This document shows, piece by piece, positions 60,594 to 64,000 of a DNA stretch of 64,000 bases. The stretch comes from Myoxocephalus aenaeus. Taxonomy: Eukaryota > Chordata > Actinopteri > Perciformes > Cottidae. The number at the start of each line of letters is the position of its first letter. The stretch's first letter is position 1. The stretch spans positions 5,344,501-5,408,500 of the forward strand of contig JBAMJR010000065.1 in assembly GCA_038501785.1 (NCBI GenBank), given 5' to 3'. Made by a program: the position numbers and the translations under genes. Below the pieces are notes generated by a model, which was not told the origin of the DNA, searched no databases, and saw only the letters and a program-made list of their open reading frames with translations.

Positions 60594-61424
60594 AATCCTG
60601 AATGAATGCGGCGCATGCAAAAAGGATGTTGATTATTCCTCATTCGTTCTGCACATATGGGGTTGTAGACGGAGGTTTTTCTTCACTCACAAATTGGTCA
60701 TTTGGGATCTCAAATTGTGCAAGATGCATCTAATGCCTTAATTGTGTGTGTACATTTATTGTCAGTAATATGTAAGAAACTAAATAGTACATTTTACCCT
60801 CATAAATAATCAATGCATGAATTAAAAGAACATAAACAATTTTATCACATCAAATATAAGTATAGAATAGCAAAGGATACACCCATTAAAAGTCAAGGTG
60901 TTTTATTGTTTACAGCAGGAGTCTCCGATCAATAAAATGAAGTGAGCGGTAATCAAAAATGATTCATTTGCACTGTAGAAAAGAACAGTCAATATTGCTG
61001 CAGAGGTAAGAAATTATTGCAAGCACCTGCAAACAAATCAACAGCAAGGACATCATTACAACATTCATCTTTAAGGTTTTCATGTTCATCATACATCATT
61101 TTCACTGATATTTAGCATTTCCCTCATCCCCGATTCAACTATTACACACAAACAGGACTGCACTGCATCCCATGATAGCTGAATCGCTGGAAAAAAGTCA
61201 CTGATTTTACATTAAGCAGGTAGTTGTGTAAAGTCAAAATGCAAACAAACTAAATAAAAGTCAACAAGAATAGACAGAGACATTTGGAAGAATTTGCAGT
61301 TTGAATATGTCCAGGTTCCTGGTGTTTTGGTGTGTACCAGTAGTTCGTGGTGTAATTGGAGGGGTTGCAATAATCCCCCTTTTTTTTTATGTGCCAGTTA
61401 GGTCAATTTGCAGCATTGAGGCTG
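60594..61424. other. Short intergenic region / 3' UTR of the minus-strand gene
   Basis: AT-rich sequence. Read on the minus strand it follows the stop codon of the ARM-repeat gene. TTTATT at 60902-60907 is AATAAA on the minus strand and could end that transcript with a 3' UTR of about 520 bases. Confidence 0.45.
60902..60907 (-). terminator. Candidate polyadenylation signal for the minus-strand ARM gene
   Basis: AATAAA on the minus strand about 520 bases past the stop codon at 61425-61427, in AT-rich sequence. Confidence 0.35.
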
Positions 61425-61888
61425 TCAGAGGAAAGTGTGGAACATGCGAGTCTTCAGACTTTTTGTCGTCCTCGTAGAGAACTTGATCACCTTGCACAGA
61501 TTTGACCAGCTTCCCAAGCTGGAGAACGGGAACCAACGAGCCGTCCGCTTGTTCCCGTGAAGGCTCCAGAAAGAGGAGGAGCAGCGCTGGAAAACCTCGA
61601 CGTTGACCGCGTATTGACCGGGCGCCCACTGAGACACGCACACCAGAGTCACGGAGGAGGTGAAACCACAGGTGTGAGGTGAAACGCCATGGAAGACTGA
61701 CTCCCCCGGCCTCACAGACGTGCCCCTCTCCCAGACCATGCCGGCCTCCTCTGCCACTCCCATACCACTGAGGTTGCAGAGGGCCTGAAGACACACTTCC
61801 TCCAGGGCCTCCTTATCGGGAAAGCGGAGCAGGATGGCAACAAGACGAGGCACCGCACCTCGACGCAGCAACAGCTCCTGCAGCTTAG
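61425..61888 (-). CDS. SmgGDS-like ARM gene, last exon with unfamiliar C-terminal tail
   Basis: Minus-strand exon after CCCTCAG (acceptor AG at 61890-61889). It enters with two bases of a split Ser codon and runs to TGA at 61427-61425, 153 codons. The first 50 or so residues (KLQELLLRRGAVPRLVAILL, then EEVCLQALCNLSGMG) are an armadillo repeat in register with the third repeat of RAP1GDS1. The remaining 100 or so (VWERGTSVRPGESVFHGVSP, VTLVCVSQWAPGQYAVNVEV, ending KTRMFHTFL) match nothing I know, yet they keep a GC-rich third codon position and no stop. A second open frame over the same DNA ends at 61387 (KLVKSVQGDQVLYEDDKKSE); a frameshift or small intron near 61560-61600 cannot be excluded. 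Confidence 0.65.
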
Positions 61889-62055
61889 CTGAGGGTGACA
61901 GCGTAGCATTTTATCATACACTGCTTTACAGCAATGGCGAACTTTGACCTGATGTCAAACATCGTGACATGCAGAAGCTACAAATCTAGTATCTAGTAAT
62001 CTCACATGCACACACATCATTTTTAGGTAGGTTAACATTGGTTTATTTGACTTAC

Positions 62056-62181
62056 AGCTGTCATAAGACATGCGTGAGATGCCTTTTACGGCATGAAGGA
62101 GCAGTTCTTGGTCCGGACTGGTCAGCACAGACAGCAAAGCCGGAACCAAACCCGCGTCACTGAAACCTTTACGAACCACAG
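62056..62181 (-). CDS. SmgGDS-like ARM gene, ARM repeat exon (126 nt)
   Basis: Minus-strand exon between TCCTGTCAG (AG at 62183-62182) and donor GTAAGT (62055), phase 1 at both ends. It encodes VVRKGFSDAGLVPALLSVLT then SPDQELLLHAVKGISRMSYD. This aligns with RAP1GDS1 FMRIPCVDAGLISPLVQLLN / SKDQEVLLQTGRALGNICYD, including DAGL, the DQE.LL turn and the YD near the end. An armadillo repeat of the SmgGDS type is therefore very likely. Confidence 0.88.
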
Positions 62182-62318
62182 CTGACAGGAAACAAAACGT
62201 CATAATCACTGGAGGGAAAACTACACTAATAAAAACGTATATAAAAGGCTTTAAGGGCAGCCAACAGGAAATGTTCGAATAAATTATAGAGCGACTTATT
62301 TCTGTATAAATAGCTTAC

Positions 62319-62441
62319 ATTCCTTGGCGAGTTCAGCCACCAGTTTTGCGGTCAGCACAGTGAGAGGGCCCCTGCTCCTCAGGGACAGGGCCAGGATTGG
62401 CAGGATCCCACTGACCACTACCTGCTCAGCAGCGCCTTTCT
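62319..62441 (-). CDS. SmgGDS-like ARM gene, ARM repeat exon (123 nt)
   Basis: Minus-strand exon between GTGTCCAG (AG at 62443-62442) and donor GTAAGC (62318), phase 1 at both ends. It encodes KGAAEQVVVSGILPILALSL then RSRGPLTVLTAKLVAELAKE. This aligns with RAP1GDS1 ETSEKIQASGILQLFASLLT...AKVANIIAEVAKN (shared SGIL, K-x-x-AE-x-AK). Known SmgGDS acts as a chaperone/exchange factor for small GTPases with C-terminal polybasic regions. Whether this short relative does so is unknown. Confidence 0.88.
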
Positions 62442-63103
62442 CTGGACACAAGCAGAAGTACAGTTGTAAACAAATCACTTGAGACAAATACACAATACAC
62501 ATAACACGTAATACATCACTTCACAAAGCCAACACAAACTAATGTTATAAGTATATCAAGCTTTTTAAATTGATATGATTTGTTCCTTTTAAAAATCAAT
62601 GAGCAGCACTGAATTGAATCTGTTTCAGCCTCCATTTCTAAGTCTTTACCTCCTCTGCCTCTCTATCCCCCCTGTTGCTCCCTTGCTAGGGGACACAAAT
62701 ACAGCTTAACGTCTACCGAGGACTTAAACCTGTCATACACTTGATCCCTTCACAGCCTCTCAACCCACAGCGCCCCATCTTCTCCTGGTGCGTTTTTTTT
62801 TTCCGCTGCAGGTTTTATCATTCAAATAGGGGGTTGTTATGATATAGCTGCCACTCAGTGGGAGGCATTATGTCTTCCGGTAAGCACGTATGGAAAGACA
62901 TAAATATGTAGATTAAGTGTGGCAGCAGGACTGTCAGCATTTTGCAATTCAAATCAAGTGGATGACAAAAAAAAAATATACTGAAAACATTTTTTATATA
63001 TTCAATGCTGTCAAATAGTGCTACAGTTGAGGCTTGAGGTGTTGCATAGCCTGAAACACATTTAAATTCTAAATGAGATATCACAGAGTGTAAATGAACT
63101 CAC

Positions 63104-63211
63104 TCCTCTCCTTAATGTTGGTCAGCACTGTGTTCAGATGTGGTTTAAGTTCGTCTGCTATCAGTTCCAGACCGAGGACTCTGATGGCGCCTAAAGCATT
63201 GTTCAGGTTGT
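63104..63211 (-). CDS. SmgGDS-like ARM gene, N-terminal exon (108 nt); start codon exon not found
   Basis: Minus-strand exon from after CCCCAACAG (AG at 63213-63212) to donor GTGAGT (63103), phase 1. It encodes (D)NLNNALGAIRVLGLELIAD then ELKPHLNTVLTNIKER. The opening DNLNNALGAI matches the RAP1GDS1 N-terminus MADNLSDTLKKL, in which the D codon is also split. A tiny first exon carrying ATG and one or two codons is therefore expected upstream, towards or beyond 64000. The four exons give about 273 residues; full RAP1GDS1 is about 607. Confidence 0.8.
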
Positions 63212-64000
63212 CTGTTGGGGAGATGGGGGTCACATCAGGAGTCACAACATGTTTCTGGATGCCGTAGGGGAGCGTCGGAAATCTCAATGTCATTACAGTT
63301 GTGTGAGAGTTAAGAAAGTCTGTTTATATAAAACAACGGGGAGTGAAAACACACAGGAGAACATACTGGGAGTATAAAAGCAGTAACTAATTGCTCAAAG
63401 AAACTTTATTCCTGCACATTGTACTTGTAGAAAACCAGATGTCAGCGGCTGCGCTCTCTGGTGAGGACCCAACGAGCATCTCGAGTGTATACGTTTTGGC
63501 ACTTTGATAATTATGTCTAGTGTGTAAGCATACTACCATTTTAGCACTTAAAGTACAGCAGAGGTGGGTGAGAATCACATTAGTTTTGCAGGTGTTTGAA
63601 CACAAGTATTGGACAAATACAATTGAATAGATCTAGATGAAAATGTAAGAGATCACTAAAAGCTATTAACCCGAAGGGTGGCATGAATAGCTGCACCTAA
63701 TCTCATGGCAATCCATCCAAAAGTCTATAAGACATTCTACCCACTCAAAACCACAAGTGTGACCACACATGTCTGAACGAAGTGTTTTGGCAATCAGTTG
63801 TCAAGAGTTTGATCTAAATATTACTTGATTTAACAATTTTAACTTCATCCATTAACTGATTTACTCGTGGAAATACATTCAAACGTTTCTAAAGCGGAGT
63901 TACAGCACCAGAGAATAGACAGCCGCCCACAACCAGTCCATACTGCTTAACATGACCAGCTTAATGGTGAGTGCTTTTCAAGGACACAATAATACATCGA
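63212..64000 (-). other. Upstream intron of the SmgGDS-like gene (start exon not seen)
   Basis: AT-rich sequence in which no convincing short ATG-containing exon with a matching donor phase was found. In RAP1GDS1 the first coding exon carries only the initiator codon and a few bases, so it is easily missed or lies outside the window. Confidence 0.45.

Overview
This is a vertebrate genomic window, almost certainly from a teleost (percomorph-type) fish. The evidence is split coding exons with GT-AG introns, two genes with vertebrate orthologues, very dense CA/TG and TA microsatellites, and several DNA transposon families typical of fish (hAT, PIF/Harbinger, CACTA/EnSpm, a TA-flanked MITE). There are no operons, Shine-Dalgarno sites or CRISPR arrays.

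Left end (1-about 7.45 kb, + strand): the last four coding exons of grin2c, the GluN2C subunit of the NMDA glutamate receptor. The exons (1462-1622, 2365-2552, 3772-4004, 5216-6757) join in frame to 707 residues. They cover the second half of the glutamate-binding S2 lobe, the M4 helix and the whole cytoplasmic tail, which ends in the PDZ ligand SSLESEV. A 3' UTR with two AATAAA signals follows. The pore and N-terminal exons lie upstream of the window.

Middle (about 7.45-60.9 kb): I found no host gene over more than 53 kb. It is a patchwork of microsatellites, purine/pyrimidine-skewed tracts and mobile elements. Four hAT elements have perfect 8-bp target-site duplications (10159-10921, 15799-16708, 36847-39723, 59365-60585), and each carries a decayed piece of transposase. 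A Harbinger-type element (57138-58383) keeps the N-terminal part of a HARBI1-like transposase. A CACTA-type element (19857-20885) sits in a TA repeat, and a 344-bp MITE (31587-31930) has near-perfect inverted repeats. A 34-copy, 44-bp minisatellite (27301-28796) contains a 660-bp higher-order period and a conserved hairpin in every unit. SINE/LINE-like pieces occur at about 17.5, 23.2-23.8, 33.2 and 34.3 kb.

Right end (61425-63211, - strand): four phase-1 exons of a RAP1GDS1/SmgGDS-like armadillo-repeat gene, convergent with grin2c. It aligns only with the first few ARM repeats of SmgGDS and then runs into an unrelated C-terminal tail that I do not recognise, giving a protein of about 275 residues instead of about 600. 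Its start exon was not found. This short SmgGDS-like gene and the structured minisatellite are the two observations I consider most worth pursuing.
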